The notes under the pieces: model-generated
Told to the model about the DNA's origin: nothing
The model's input: only the letters and a program-made list of their open reading frames with translations
Databases searched by the model: none
NCBI RefSeq assembly: GCF_002564045.1
Contig: NZ_PDJK01000002.1
Location: forward strand, 5,022,001-5,086,000
DNA length: 64,000 nt
From: Amycolatopsis sulphurea
GTDB taxonomy: Bacteria > Actinomycetota > Actinomycetes > Mycobacteriales > Pseudonocardiaceae
Reading direction: 5' to 3'
Position numbers and translations under genes: made by a program
Shown here: piece after piece, positions 16,360 through 23,875 of the stretch
Numbering within the stretch: the first letter of the stretch is position 1
Layout: the number at the start of each line of letters is the position of its first letter

Positions 16360-17817
16360 ATGGAACACGTGCGGGTGTCCCGGGGTCCGGCGCCGCCGGT
16401 CCGGGATGAGGTGCCGGGCACCGGGCAGCCGCTCGGCGCGGAGGTCCGGCATTTCCTGGAGGGCCGGTTCGGGCAGGACTTCAGCCGGGTGCGGGTGCAT
16501 ACGGACCAGCCCACCGCCGGGCTGGGTGCGAAGGCCTACACCGTCGGCGAGAACGTGGTGTTCGGCTCCGGCGAGTACCGGCCGGGCACCGAAGACGGCC
16601 GCCGCCTTCTCGCGCACGAACTCGCGCACGTCGTGCAGCAGCGCCGGGGCGGTCCGCCGGCTCCCGGTTTCGCCGCCGGTCACGCGCTCGATCATCCGGC
16701 GGACACGGCGGCGGATGCGGTGCTCGGTACCGGTACCGGTACCGGACCGGTGGCGGTGGCCGGCGGCAGTGCTCGCGGGCTCGCCCGGCAGGCCGATCCG
16801 GCCGCGGACCCGCGGGTGGTGCTCGGGCAGCTTCCGCCGTGGGTGGCGGTCGCCGCGCGGTCGCTGGCCCGCTGGGTGCTCGTGCCGCTGCGGCTGGCCG
16901 GGTGGGCGGTGACCGGTGCGGCCATCGGGCTCCGGGTGTCGGGCACCGTCGGCGCGGGGCCTGGCGTCGGGGCCGGGCAGGACACGATGTTCTTTCTCGA
17001 CACCGAGACCGGCGAGCTGACCGGAGACGTCTTCGGCTACGGAGAGCTGGGGGTCGGCGCGATCGCCGGGGGCAGCGGCGGGGTCGTCTTCGCGGTGCGG
17101 CTTGGCCCGGTCGGGAAAGCCGGCAGTGTGTCCGGCGCCTATGCCGGTGCCGCCGTGGGTGGTTCGGTGCAGCTGCTCGCCGGGGCCGGATTGTCGATCG
17201 GCACCGGCCTGCTGTCGGGCGAGGAGGGCTGGGCGGCGGCCGCGTTCAGCGTCGGTCCGGAGGCCGGGCTGAAGTTCTCCGAGACCTACGGGGTCAGTGT
17301 CGCCGGCACGGTCGCGCCGGCCGTGTCGGCCTGGGCCACCGGGCTCGCCACGAGACTCGCGGCCGGTACGCGGGCGATCGGGGCGGTCGGCGGGGCGATC
17401 ACCGACGCGGTGGTGCAGAGCTTCGGCGGGGTCGTCGCGATCCTCGATCCGGACAACTGGAACCTCGCCGGGTACCGGCCGGCCGAAGCGCAGGCGATGC
17501 GCGAACTCGGCGGCTACCTGAAGCGGGTCATCCTCGCCACGAGCCTGGACCGGTTCCTCGCGGGGGAATCGCGCGGGGTTCCGGTGTCCGCGCGGATCGC
17601 CGGGGTCGGCGACGTCGGCGTGCTGCTGCGGGCCACCGAGGCGGTCAACGCGCGGTACCGCCGGATCAGCGGCACCGCGGTCCGGGCCGGCGACCAGATC
17701 TGGCCGGCCGACGCCTTCGCCCACCGAACCTACCTGCAGTTCCTTTCCTTCCTGCAGGAACAGCGGCTGCTCTCGGCGGCCGCGGGGTCGCGCGGCCCGG
17801 CGAAAGTTACGTGGTAG
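16360..17817 (+). CDS. DUF4157-domain protein, Gly/Ala-rich, candidate CIS effector
   Basis: A 485-residue protein. Residues ~22-95 form the DUF4157 domain: PLGAEVRHFLEGRFGQDFSR, VRVHTD, AKAYTVGENVVFG and H86ELAH90 with VVQQRRGG. DUF4157 proteins are strongly associated with extracellular contractile injection systems and are thought to be loaded cargo. After a linker come two hydrophobic segments around 155-195 and a Gly-rich, low-charge stretch (~190-360) of alternating hydrophobic residues such as GAIAGGSGGVVFAVRLG, which could insert in membranes. The C-terminal ~100 residues look globular. The ATG at 16360 follows GGGAGG; a GTG at 16333 is a weaker start. It sits alone upstream of the CIS regulator. 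Toxicity is inference. Confidence 0.75.
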   Translation: MEHVRVSRGPAPPVRDEVPGTGQPLGAEVRHFLEGRFGQDFSRVRVHTDQPTAGLGAKAYTVGENVVFGSGEYRPGTEDGRRLLAHELAHVVQQRRGGPPAPGFAAGHALDHPADTAADAVLGTGTGTGPVAVAGGSARGLARQADPAADPRVVLGQLPPWVAVAARSLARWVLVPLRLAGWAVTGAAIGLRVSGTVGAGPGVGAGQDTMFFLDTETGELTGDVFGYGELGVGAIAGGSGGVVFAVRLGPVGKAGSVSGAYAGAAVGGSVQLLAGAGLSIGTGLLSGEEGWAAAAFSVGPEAGLKFSETYGVSVAGTVAPAVSAWATGLATRLAAGTRAIGAVGGAITDAVVQSFGGVVAILDPDNWNLAGYRPAEAQAMRELGGYLKRVILATSLDRFLAGESRGVPVSARIAGVGDVGVLLRATEAVNARYRRISGTAVRAGDQIWPADAFAHRTYLQFLSFLQEQRLLSAAAGSRGPAKVTW

Positions 17818-17892
17818 CACGGATGGCGCCGCGCCGCGCCGGATCGAGATCATCCAAGGGGGACGGCGTTGCCGCTGAAGGGGGAGAGACCG

Positions 17893-18654
17893 GTGGGTTC
17901 GCAGGGACTCGTGACGAGAGCAGAACCGGTGTGGGCGGACGCCGGCCCGGATGACGTCCTGATGCTGCAGATGCTGCCGACGTTCGCGGTCCGCGAGGCG
18001 GAGGACGATCTGCCGCTGTCGCGGGCCGCGCAACGGCTGGTGGTGTTCCTCGCCTTGCGTGATCACCCGGTGCGCCGCGCCGAGGCGGCGCACACCCTGT
18101 GGGGCGAGGCCTCGGGCGAACACAGTGCCGCGAGCCTGCGGACCACGCTGTGGCGCGTCGGGCAGGTCCACCGCGGCCTGGTCCGGGCGACACCCGAATG
18201 GCTTTCGCTGGCCGATACGGTCGCGGTGGACGTGCGGGCGGCGTCCGGCCTGGCGCGGTCGCTGGCCGCGCACGGCGAATTGCCGGCGGACAGCGCACCG
18301 GTCGCCGGTCTGCTGGCCACGGACCTCCTGCCGGTCTGGTGTGACGACTGGCTGTTCGCCTTCCGGGAACGCTGGCGCCAGCTGCGGCTGCACGCACTCG
18401 AACGCCTCGCCGAACGCCTTGCCGCGCAACGACGTTTCGTGGAAGCGGTGGACGTCGCGCTCACCGCGATCGACGGTGAGCCGTTGCGGGAAAGCGCGCA
18501 CCGCAGCCTGATCCGGGTGCATCTGCTGGAGGGCAACCACGGCGAGGCGATCCGGGTCTACCGGGCGCTGGTGCGGCTGCTGCGCACGGAGCTGGGCGTC
18601 GCGCCCAGCCCGGGTGCGCGGGCCCTGCTGGGGGAGATCCGGCCGGCCCAGTGA
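17893..18654 (+). CDS. BTAD/SARP-like transcriptional regulator
   Basis: A 253-residue regulator. Residues ~15-95 resemble the OmpR-type winged helix of SARPs (LSRAAQRLVVFLALRDHPVR, EAAHTLWG, SLRTTLWRV). Residues ~100-250 are a bacterial transcriptional activation domain of paired helices, with the signature RESAHRSLIRVHLLEGNHGE and LRTELGVAPSPGA. I placed the start at GTG 17893, seven bases after GGGGGAGAG; a TTG at 17869 is possible. It lies between the first DUF4157 gene and the tail-sheath gene in the same direction, so it probably activates the contractile injection cluster. SARPs normally bind direct heptamer repeats in promoters; I did not find a convincing set in the short gaps here. 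Confidence 0.8.
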   Translation: MGSQGLVTRAEPVWADAGPDDVLMLQMLPTFAVREAEDDLPLSRAAQRLVVFLALRDHPVRRAEAAHTLWGEASGEHSAASLRTTLWRVGQVHRGLVRATPEWLSLADTVAVDVRAASGLARSLAAHGELPADSAPVAGLLATDLLPVWCDDWLFAFRERWRQLRLHALERLAERLAAQRRFVEAVDVALTAIDGEPLRESAHRSLIRVHLLEGNHGEAIRVYRALVRLLRTELGVAPSPGARALLGEIRPAQ

Positions 18655-18719
18655 CGGCTGGCCCAGTAATGGTCGGCACGGTGACGGAGCCGTGACGACG
18701 GGCCGCTGTACTGCTCGGC

Positions 18720-18938
18720 ATGTCCGGTGAGGCCGTGGAGCGCGTCGCTTTGCACGTCATGCGGGCGTGGCGCACGCCAGACGGGCTGTTGTGGGTCCGG
18801 GTCATGAGCACGACGGACGTGACCGCCGACGAGGTGGCCGCGGCCGTCGTGACCACCCGGGAACAGGTCCTGGCCTCGGCGGAGGCCTGGCTCCGCGCGA
18901 TCGCCGAGGGCGGTGCGCCCGGAGTGACGCCGCGGTGA
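18720..18938 (+). CDS. Small hypothetical protein at head of CIS cluster
   Basis: A 72-residue protein (MSGEAVERVALHVMRAWRTP, WVRVMSTTDVTADEVAAAVV). It has a balanced, soluble composition with a predicted strand-helix-helix pattern and actinobacterial codon bias. I do not recognise a family. It is 65 bases after the regulator and 54 bases before the sheath gene on the same strand, consistent with the CIS operon. It could be a small regulator or assembly protein; equally it may be lineage-specific. Confidence 0.5.
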   Translation: MSGEAVERVALHVMRAWRTPDGLLWVRVMSTTDVTADEVAAAVVTTREQVLASAEAWLRAIAEGGAPGVTPR

Positions 18939-18992
18939 CGGGACCGCGGGAAGCTGACGATCACGGCCGGAAAGCCGCGGAGGGAGACGGCC

Positions 18993-20627
18993 ATGCCTAT
19001 CACGCCCACGTATCCGGGTGTCTACATCGACGAGTTGCCCAGCGCGGTGCGCACCATCGTCGGGGTACCGACCTCGGTCGCGGCATTCGTCGGCACCGCG
19101 CCGCGCGGCGCGGTGGACGAGCCGGTGCACATCACCAGCTGGGAGGATTTCACCGCCGAATTCGGCGGGCTCGACTCCGGCACCGCCCTGGCGTACGCGG
19201 TGTTCCAGTTCTACGCCAACGGCGGCAGTGAAGCCGAGATCGTGCGGGTGGTCGCGAAGAACCACAACACCACACTCGACGACGCGGACGCGGCCGATGC
19301 CACGCCCGCCCGGAACTACGCCTCGGCGTCGGTGATCGCCCTGGCCGGCGGGGTGACGCTGCATGCCGCCAGCCCCGGCGGCTGGCCCAACGACCGGAAC
19401 CTGCGGGTCCGGGTCGACTACGACACCGCGCCGGACCCCGCCGGGAAGCTCTACAACCTCACGGTCCGGGACGTGAAGAGCGGCATCACCGAGCAGTACC
19501 TCAACGTCAGCACGGACACCACCTCCGCGCGGGCGCTCAAGCACGTGCTCGCGTCGTCGAGCCTGCTCAGCAGCACGGTCGTCGAGGGCGACGGGTCGCG
19601 CCCGGCCGCGCACGACACGGTCACCGACGGCTCCGACCCGTTCCCGGACGATCCGCAGGGGAAGAACCTCTATTCGGTGGTGACCACCCCCGGCGCGGAC
19701 GGCGACGCGCCGAACAACCTGGACTACCTCGGCGACGAGGAGACCAAGACCGGGCTATACGCGCTGCTGAAGGCCGACATCTTCACCATGCTCTGCCTGC
19801 CCGGCGCACCGGGCCTGATCGGCGGGGCCGACAACATTCTCAGCAGCGCGATGAAGTTCTGCGTGGACCGGCGCGCGATGCTCATCGTGGATCCGGACCC
19901 GAACTGGAAGAAACCCTCCGACGTCACCCGGGCGGTCCGGTCGACCAGTCCGGCCTTCGTGCTCAACGATCCCAACGCGAAGAACGCCTCGCTGTACTTC
20001 CCGCGGATCGTGCTGCCGGACCCGAACAAGGACAACTCGCCGCAGGAGTTCCCGCCGTGCGGGGCGCTCGCCGGGATCTGGGCCCGCACCGACGTGCAGC
20101 GCGGCGTATGGAAGGCGCCGGCCGGCACCGAGGCCGGGCTGAGCGGGGTCACCGCGCTCACGGTTCCGTTGACCGACAAGCAGAACGGCGTGCTCAACCC
20201 GCTCGGCGTGAACTGCCTGCGCGGCCTTCCGGTGGTGGGCAACGTGGTCTGGGGCGCGCGCACCCAGCGGGGCGCGGACGTGCTGGCCGACCAGTGGAAG
20301 TACCTGCCGGTGCGGCGGCTCGCGCTGTATCTGGAGGAAAGCCTCTACCGCGGCACGCAGTGGGTGGTGTTCGAGCCGAACGACGAACCGCTGTGGTCCT
20401 CGATCCGGCTCAACGTCGGCGCGTTCCTGAACACCCTGTTCCGCCAGGGCGCGTTCCAGGGCCGCACGCCGAAGGAGGCCTACCTCGTCAAATGCGATGC
20501 CACGAACAATCCGCAGAACGACATCGACCGCGGGATCGTGAACATCCTCGTCGGGTTCGCCCCGCTCAAGCCCGCGGAATTCGTGCTCATCCACATTCAG
20601 CAGCTCGCCGGCCAGATCCAGGTCTAG
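18993..20627 (+). CDS. Contractile injection system tail sheath
   Basis: A 544-residue sheath subunit that forms the outer contractile tube. The N-terminus ITPTYPGVYIDELPSAVRTI, the domain around TSVAAFVGTAPRG, and the conserved C-terminal core (RRLALYLEESLYRGTQWVVF, NEPLWSSIRLNVGAFLNTLF-like segment, and NPQNDIDRGIVNILVGFAP) are typical of phage-tail-sheath proteins in eCIS and T4-like tails. A single sheath gene is present, as in Streptomyces-type systems and unlike Afp/PVC, which have three. GGAGG lies before the ATG. It is the first structural gene of a long, tightly coupled operon. Confidence 0.95.
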   Translation: MPITPTYPGVYIDELPSAVRTIVGVPTSVAAFVGTAPRGAVDEPVHITSWEDFTAEFGGLDSGTALAYAVFQFYANGGSEAEIVRVVAKNHNTTLDDADAADATPARNYASASVIALAGGVTLHAASPGGWPNDRNLRVRVDYDTAPDPAGKLYNLTVRDVKSGITEQYLNVSTDTTSARALKHVLASSSLLSSTVVEGDGSRPAAHDTVTDGSDPFPDDPQGKNLYSVVTTPGADGDAPNNLDYLGDEETKTGLYALLKADIFTMLCLPGAPGLIGGADNILSSAMKFCVDRRAMLIVDPDPNWKKPSDVTRAVRSTSPAFVLNDPNAKNASLYFPRIVLPDPNKDNSPQEFPPCGALAGIWARTDVQRGVWKAPAGTEAGLSGVTALTVPLTDKQNGVLNPLGVNCLRGLPVVGNVVWGARTQRGADVLADQWKYLPVRRLALYLEESLYRGTQWVVFEPNDEPLWSSIRLNVGAFLNTLFRQGAFQGRTPKEAYLVKCDATNNPQNDIDRGIVNILVGFAPLKPAEFVLIHIQQLAGQIQV

Positions 20628-20639
20628 GAGACGCCAGCC

Positions 20640-21161
20640 ATGTCCGACAGCAAGATCAAGCGGCGCGATCCGTACAAGAACTTCCGGTTCCGGGTGAAGT
20701 TCGCCGGTGGCGAGTACATGCTCGGCGTCAGCAAGGTCACCGGCTTCAAGCGCAGTACCGAGGTGATCAAGCATCGCAGCGGGGGCGATCCGGCGACCAG
20801 TTTCAAGCTGCCCGGCCGGACCGAGTACGACCCGATCACCCTCGAACGCGGGGTGACCACGGACAAGGTGTTCCAGCAGTGGGCGAACCGGGTGTGGAGT
20901 TTCACCAATTCCGGGCGTGGCCTGGAGACCTCCCTCAAGGATTTCCGCCAGGACCTGATCGTGGACGTGTTCGACGAAGGCGGCCAGAAGGTGCTGTCGT
21001 ACCAGGTCTACAACTGCTGGGTCTCGGAGTGGCAGCCGGTGTCCGATTTGGACGCGAACGCCAACGCGGTGGCCCTCCAGCACGTCAAAGTCGAGAACGA
21101 GGGGTGGGTGGCCGAGGAGGTGACCGAGCCCGAGGACACCTCCTTCGAAGACCCGGCGTGA
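20640..21161 (+). CDS. Contractile injection system inner tube protein
   Basis: A 173-residue phage-tail-tube (gp19-like/Hcp-like) protein, homologous to Afp1/Pvc1. DPYKNFRFRVKF, VSKVTGFKRSTEVIKHRSGG, TEYDPITLERGVT and VYNCWVSEWQPVSDLDANAN are the standard motifs of this family. Hexamers stack to form the inner tube through which cargo passes. It begins 12 bases after the sheath stop with GGAG before the start. Only one such gene is visible in the cluster; many eCIS have two or three, the extra ones near the hub. The acidic C-terminal tail EEVTEPEDTSFEDPA is slightly longer than usual. Confidence 0.93.
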   Translation: MSDSKIKRRDPYKNFRFRVKFAGGEYMLGVSKVTGFKRSTEVIKHRSGGDPATSFKLPGRTEYDPITLERGVTTDKVFQQWANRVWSFTNSGRGLETSLKDFRQDLIVDVFDEGGQKVLSYQVYNCWVSEWQPVSDLDANANAVALQHVKVENEGWVAEEVTEPEDTSFEDPA

Positions 21162-21165
21162 CGTG

Positions 21166-21888
21166 ATGGCCGCGCTGACCGAAGCCGGACTGCTGGGCAC
21201 CTGGGAGGCCGCGCAGGCGCTCCCCGCGGTGCGGCGGGCGCTCGCGCTGGCGGTCGCGGGCGGGGCGCAGCCGTCGACGGTCGTCGATCTCGCGGTCGGC
21301 CGGCGGGACGGATTTCTGCTGGCGTTGCGGGAAAGCTGCTTCGGCCCGGCGTGGCAGGCACTGGTGACCTGCCCGGCGTGCGGCGAGGAACTCGAACTGG
21401 AGCTGTCCGGAGAGGACGTCCGGGCGCCCGCGCCCGCGGTACCCGCCGCGACGGTGACCGCCGCCGGATACGAGGTGGATCTGCGGCCGGTCACCAGCCG
21501 CGACCTGCTGGCTGTCCGGCGGGACGCCCCGGACGCGCGTCGGCGATTGCTGCAGCGGTGTGTGGTCGCCGCCCGGCAGGCGGGCCGGGAGGTGGCGACG
21601 GCGGAGCTGCCGGACGCCGCGCTGGACGCGCTGCCGGGCGCACTGTCCACTTGCGACCCACAAGCGGACGTACGGCTGAGCCTGGACTGCGTGACCTGCG
21701 GGCACCACTGGGCGGCACCGTTCGACGTCGCCACCTACCTGTGGACGGAACTGGACACCTACGCCCGGCGGCTGATGCACGAGGTGCACGCGCTCGCGCT
21801 CGGCTACGGCTGGTCGGAAAGCGACGTGCTCGCGGTGAGCCCGGCGCGGCGGCGGTACTACCTGGAACTCGCGGGGAGCACGGCGTGA
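21166..21888 (+). CDS. T4 gp26-like baseplate/hub chaperone family protein with Zn ribbon
   Basis: A ~240-residue protein. The N-terminus (LGTWEAAQALPAVRRALALA, GRRDGFLLALRESCFG) is followed by CPACGEELELELSG, and a second Cys pair appears later in CVTCGHHWAAPFDV, making a likely zinc-binding ribbon. The C-terminus LWTELDTYARRLMHEVHALA then GYGWSESDVLAVSPARRRYY is the conserved helical end of proteins annotated as T4-family baseplate hub assembly chaperones. By position, right after the tube gene, it matches a conserved gene of actinobacterial and cyanobacterial CIS. Start is ATG 21166, with GTG 21163 immediately before as an alternative. Whether it is a structural part or a chaperone is not known to me. 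Confidence 0.72.
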   Translation: MAALTEAGLLGTWEAAQALPAVRRALALAVAGGAQPSTVVDLAVGRRDGFLLALRESCFGPAWQALVTCPACGEELELELSGEDVRAPAPAVPAATVTAAGYEVDLRPVTSRDLLAVRRDAPDARRRLLQRCVVAARQAGREVATAELPDAALDALPGALSTCDPQADVRLSLDCVTCGHHWAAPFDVATYLWTELDTYARRLMHEVHALALGYGWSESDVLAVSPARRRYYLELAGSTA

Positions 21889-22613
21889 GCGATTTCGTGG
21901 ACCGGCTGCTCGGCCGGACCGGCAGCCCGCCGGTCCGGCCGATAGTGCCGACGCTTTTCGAGCCCGTCGCGCCACTGCGTACCAGCGCGGTGCTGCCGAT
22001 GGGCACCTTCAGCGAGTCCGATCCACCGCATGAGCCGCCGGCCCCGTTCCCGGCGCCCCGGCCCGGGACAGTGCCCGGGACCGCGACGGTGTTCCACGAG
22101 AGCCGGGAAACGCACGAGACCAGGGTCGATATTCCTGCGCCGCACAAGGAATCACGACCGCAGCCGCAGCCGCAGCCAGAACCGGTGCGAGAGATCATCC
22201 GGGAGAGGCTGGAAGAACACACCGATCCGGCTGCCCCTTCGATCACCGTCACCTCGGTGACCGCTCCGGCCGTCCCCGTCGTCGCGCCGCCGGCGGCACC
22301 CGCCGTCATCCCGCCCGCGGCCTCGGAAGCCACCCCTCCGACGGTGGCTCCGCCGACCGCCGAACCGGTGTATGCGCATCCGGTCACCCGGGCCAGGCCG
22401 CGCCCGGTGGCGGCCGAACCACCACGTCCGCCGAAGGTACGGCGGCGGCCGGAACCGACCGAGCCGGACGTGCACATCAGCATCGGCCGGGTCGAGATCA
22501 AGGCCGTGCCCGCACCGGCACCGGCCACGCCGCCGCGGCCCGGACGATCCCGGCTGCCGGTGCTCGGACTGGACGAATACCTGAAGGAAAGAGCGGGAGG
22601 TGACCGGGGATGA
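21885..22613 (+). CDS. Pro-rich CIS-associated protein with conserved C-terminal motif
   Basis: A 242-residue protein that starts MSDFVDRLLGR with GTG overlapping the upstream stop. Most of it is a Pro/Ala/Thr/Glu-rich, probably disordered linker with an Arg/Glu-rich helix near residues 95-115 (PVREIIRERLEEHTDP). The C-terminus contains VHISIGRVEIKAVPAP and then LPVLGLDEYLKERAGG, an arrangement I have seen in the gene between the Zn-ribbon protein and the DUF4255 protein in other CIS loci. Function is unknown. The short beta motif IGRVEIK and the LDEYL helix could be docking peptides at both ends of a flexible tether. Confidence 0.65.
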   Translation: MSDFVDRLLGRTGSPPVRPIVPTLFEPVAPLRTSAVLPMGTFSESDPPHEPPAPFPAPRPGTVPGTATVFHESRETHETRVDIPAPHKESRPQPQPQPEPVREIIRERLEEHTDPAAPSITVTSVTAPAVPVVAPPAAPAVIPPAASEATPPTVAPPTAEPVYAHPVTRARPRPVAAEPPRPPKVRRRPEPTEPDVHISIGRVEIKAVPAPAPATPPRPGRSRLPVLGLDEYLKERAGGDRG

Positions 22614-23875
22614 GCGATGCGAACGCCGTCGAGGCGGTCACCGAGGCACTCGTGCAGCTGGTCCTGGAGGGCACCCGCGAGGTCGAGAGCGGGGCCAAGG
22701 TCGAGGCGAAACCACCGGACGCGAACCCGGATGCCGGCGGCGATCCGCGGGTGACCCTGTTTCTCTACGAGATCGACACCGATCCGGCGCTGCGCAACGA
22801 GGACCCGTCCGGCCTGCGGCCCGGTGAGCACGGCGATCCGGCGCTGCCTCTGGTGCTGCACTACCTGCTGACCGCGTTCGTACCGGGCGGGCACGACGTG
22901 ACCGCGCACCGGATGCTCGGCGGCGCCCTCCGGATCCTGCACGAACATCCGGTGCTCAGCCGCGACCGGCTACGTCAGGTTCCCTCACACAGCAACGTTT
23001 CCGAACAGCCCGAGCTGATCAGGATCACCTGGCAGCCGCTGGAGGAGAAGGACATCTACTCGCTCTGGTCGGCTTTCCGGACCGGGTACCGGCTGTCCGT
23101 CGCGGTCGAGGTCGGCCCGGTGCTGATCGACAGCCGCCGTACGCCGCGTACGCCGGTGCCGGTCCTCAAACGCGGCCCGCAGGATCGGGGCCCCAGCGCC
23201 GTGGCGAGTGCGCGTTCGCCGCTGCCCGAGGCGGCCGCCGCGATACCGGTCGCGGTCGGGGCCGACGGACGCGAGCACGAACAGTCGTCCGCGCCGGTCG
23301 GGAGCCGGGTGCTCGTGCGAGGCGCGAACCTCGGTGGCACCACGGAGATCCGGCTCGCTCATCCGCTGCAGTCCGATCCGGTCGTCCTCCGCCCGCGGCA
23401 GGTGGGTGGCACCGAGGTGCGGTTCGACCTGTCCGGCGCGGCGGGCGGCTACCTGGCCGGGCTGTGGTCGGTCACGCTGGTGAGCACCGTGACCGTGGAG
23501 GGCGAGCAGATCACCACGACCACCAACGAGGTTTCGCTGGCCATCGCTCCGGCGATCACGAGCACGATGCCCGCGACCGTGGTGCGGACCGGGACGGCCG
23601 CGGTCGTCGGCCTCCGCTGCAGCCCGCCGGTGCGGGCCGGGCAGCCGGTGCTCCTGGCGCTCGGTTCCCGCGCGGTCCGGGAACGACGCGAGCTGTCGGC
23701 ACGGCCGGAGGATCCGGTCGTGGGCACGGATCTGACCTTCGACGTGCCGGACGCGCCGCTGGGCACGCACCTTGCCCGGCTCCGCGTCGGCGGGGTGGAC
23801 AGCCTGCTGATCGACCGCACCGGCGACGCCCCGCAGTTCGACGCCACGCAGACGATCACGGTGGTCGGCTCATGA
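22610..23875 (+). CDS. DUF4255 protein, Pvc16/Afp16-like tail terminator
   Basis: A 421-residue protein. Residues 1-190 form the DUF4255 (Pvc16 N-terminal) domain: VEAVTEALVQLVLEG, VTLFLYEIDTDPALRNEDP, LPLVLHYLLTAF, AHRMLGGALRILHEHPVLSR and SLWSAFRTGYRLSVAVEVGP. In Afp and PVC this protein caps the sheath-tube end away from the baseplate and sets termination. The C-terminal ~200 residues contain at least one Ig-like/IPT fold (GSRVLVRGANLGGTTEIRLA), an extension common in actinobacterial versions. The start overlaps the upstream stop by four bases (ATGA). The distal Ig-like part may decorate the cap. Confidence 0.85.
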   Translation: MSDANAVEAVTEALVQLVLEGTREVESGAKVEAKPPDANPDAGGDPRVTLFLYEIDTDPALRNEDPSGLRPGEHGDPALPLVLHYLLTAFVPGGHDVTAHRMLGGALRILHEHPVLSRDRLRQVPSHSNVSEQPELIRITWQPLEEKDIYSLWSAFRTGYRLSVAVEVGPVLIDSRRTPRTPVPVLKRGPQDRGPSAVASARSPLPEAAAAIPVAVGADGREHEQSSAPVGSRVLVRGANLGGTTEIRLAHPLQSDPVVLRPRQVGGTEVRFDLSGAAGGYLAGLWSVTLVSTVTVEGEQITTTTNEVSLAIAPAITSTMPATVVRTGTAAVVGLRCSPPVRAGQPVLLALGSRAVRERRELSARPEDPVVGTDLTFDVPDAPLGTHLARLRVGGVDSLLIDRTGDAPQFDATQTITVVGS

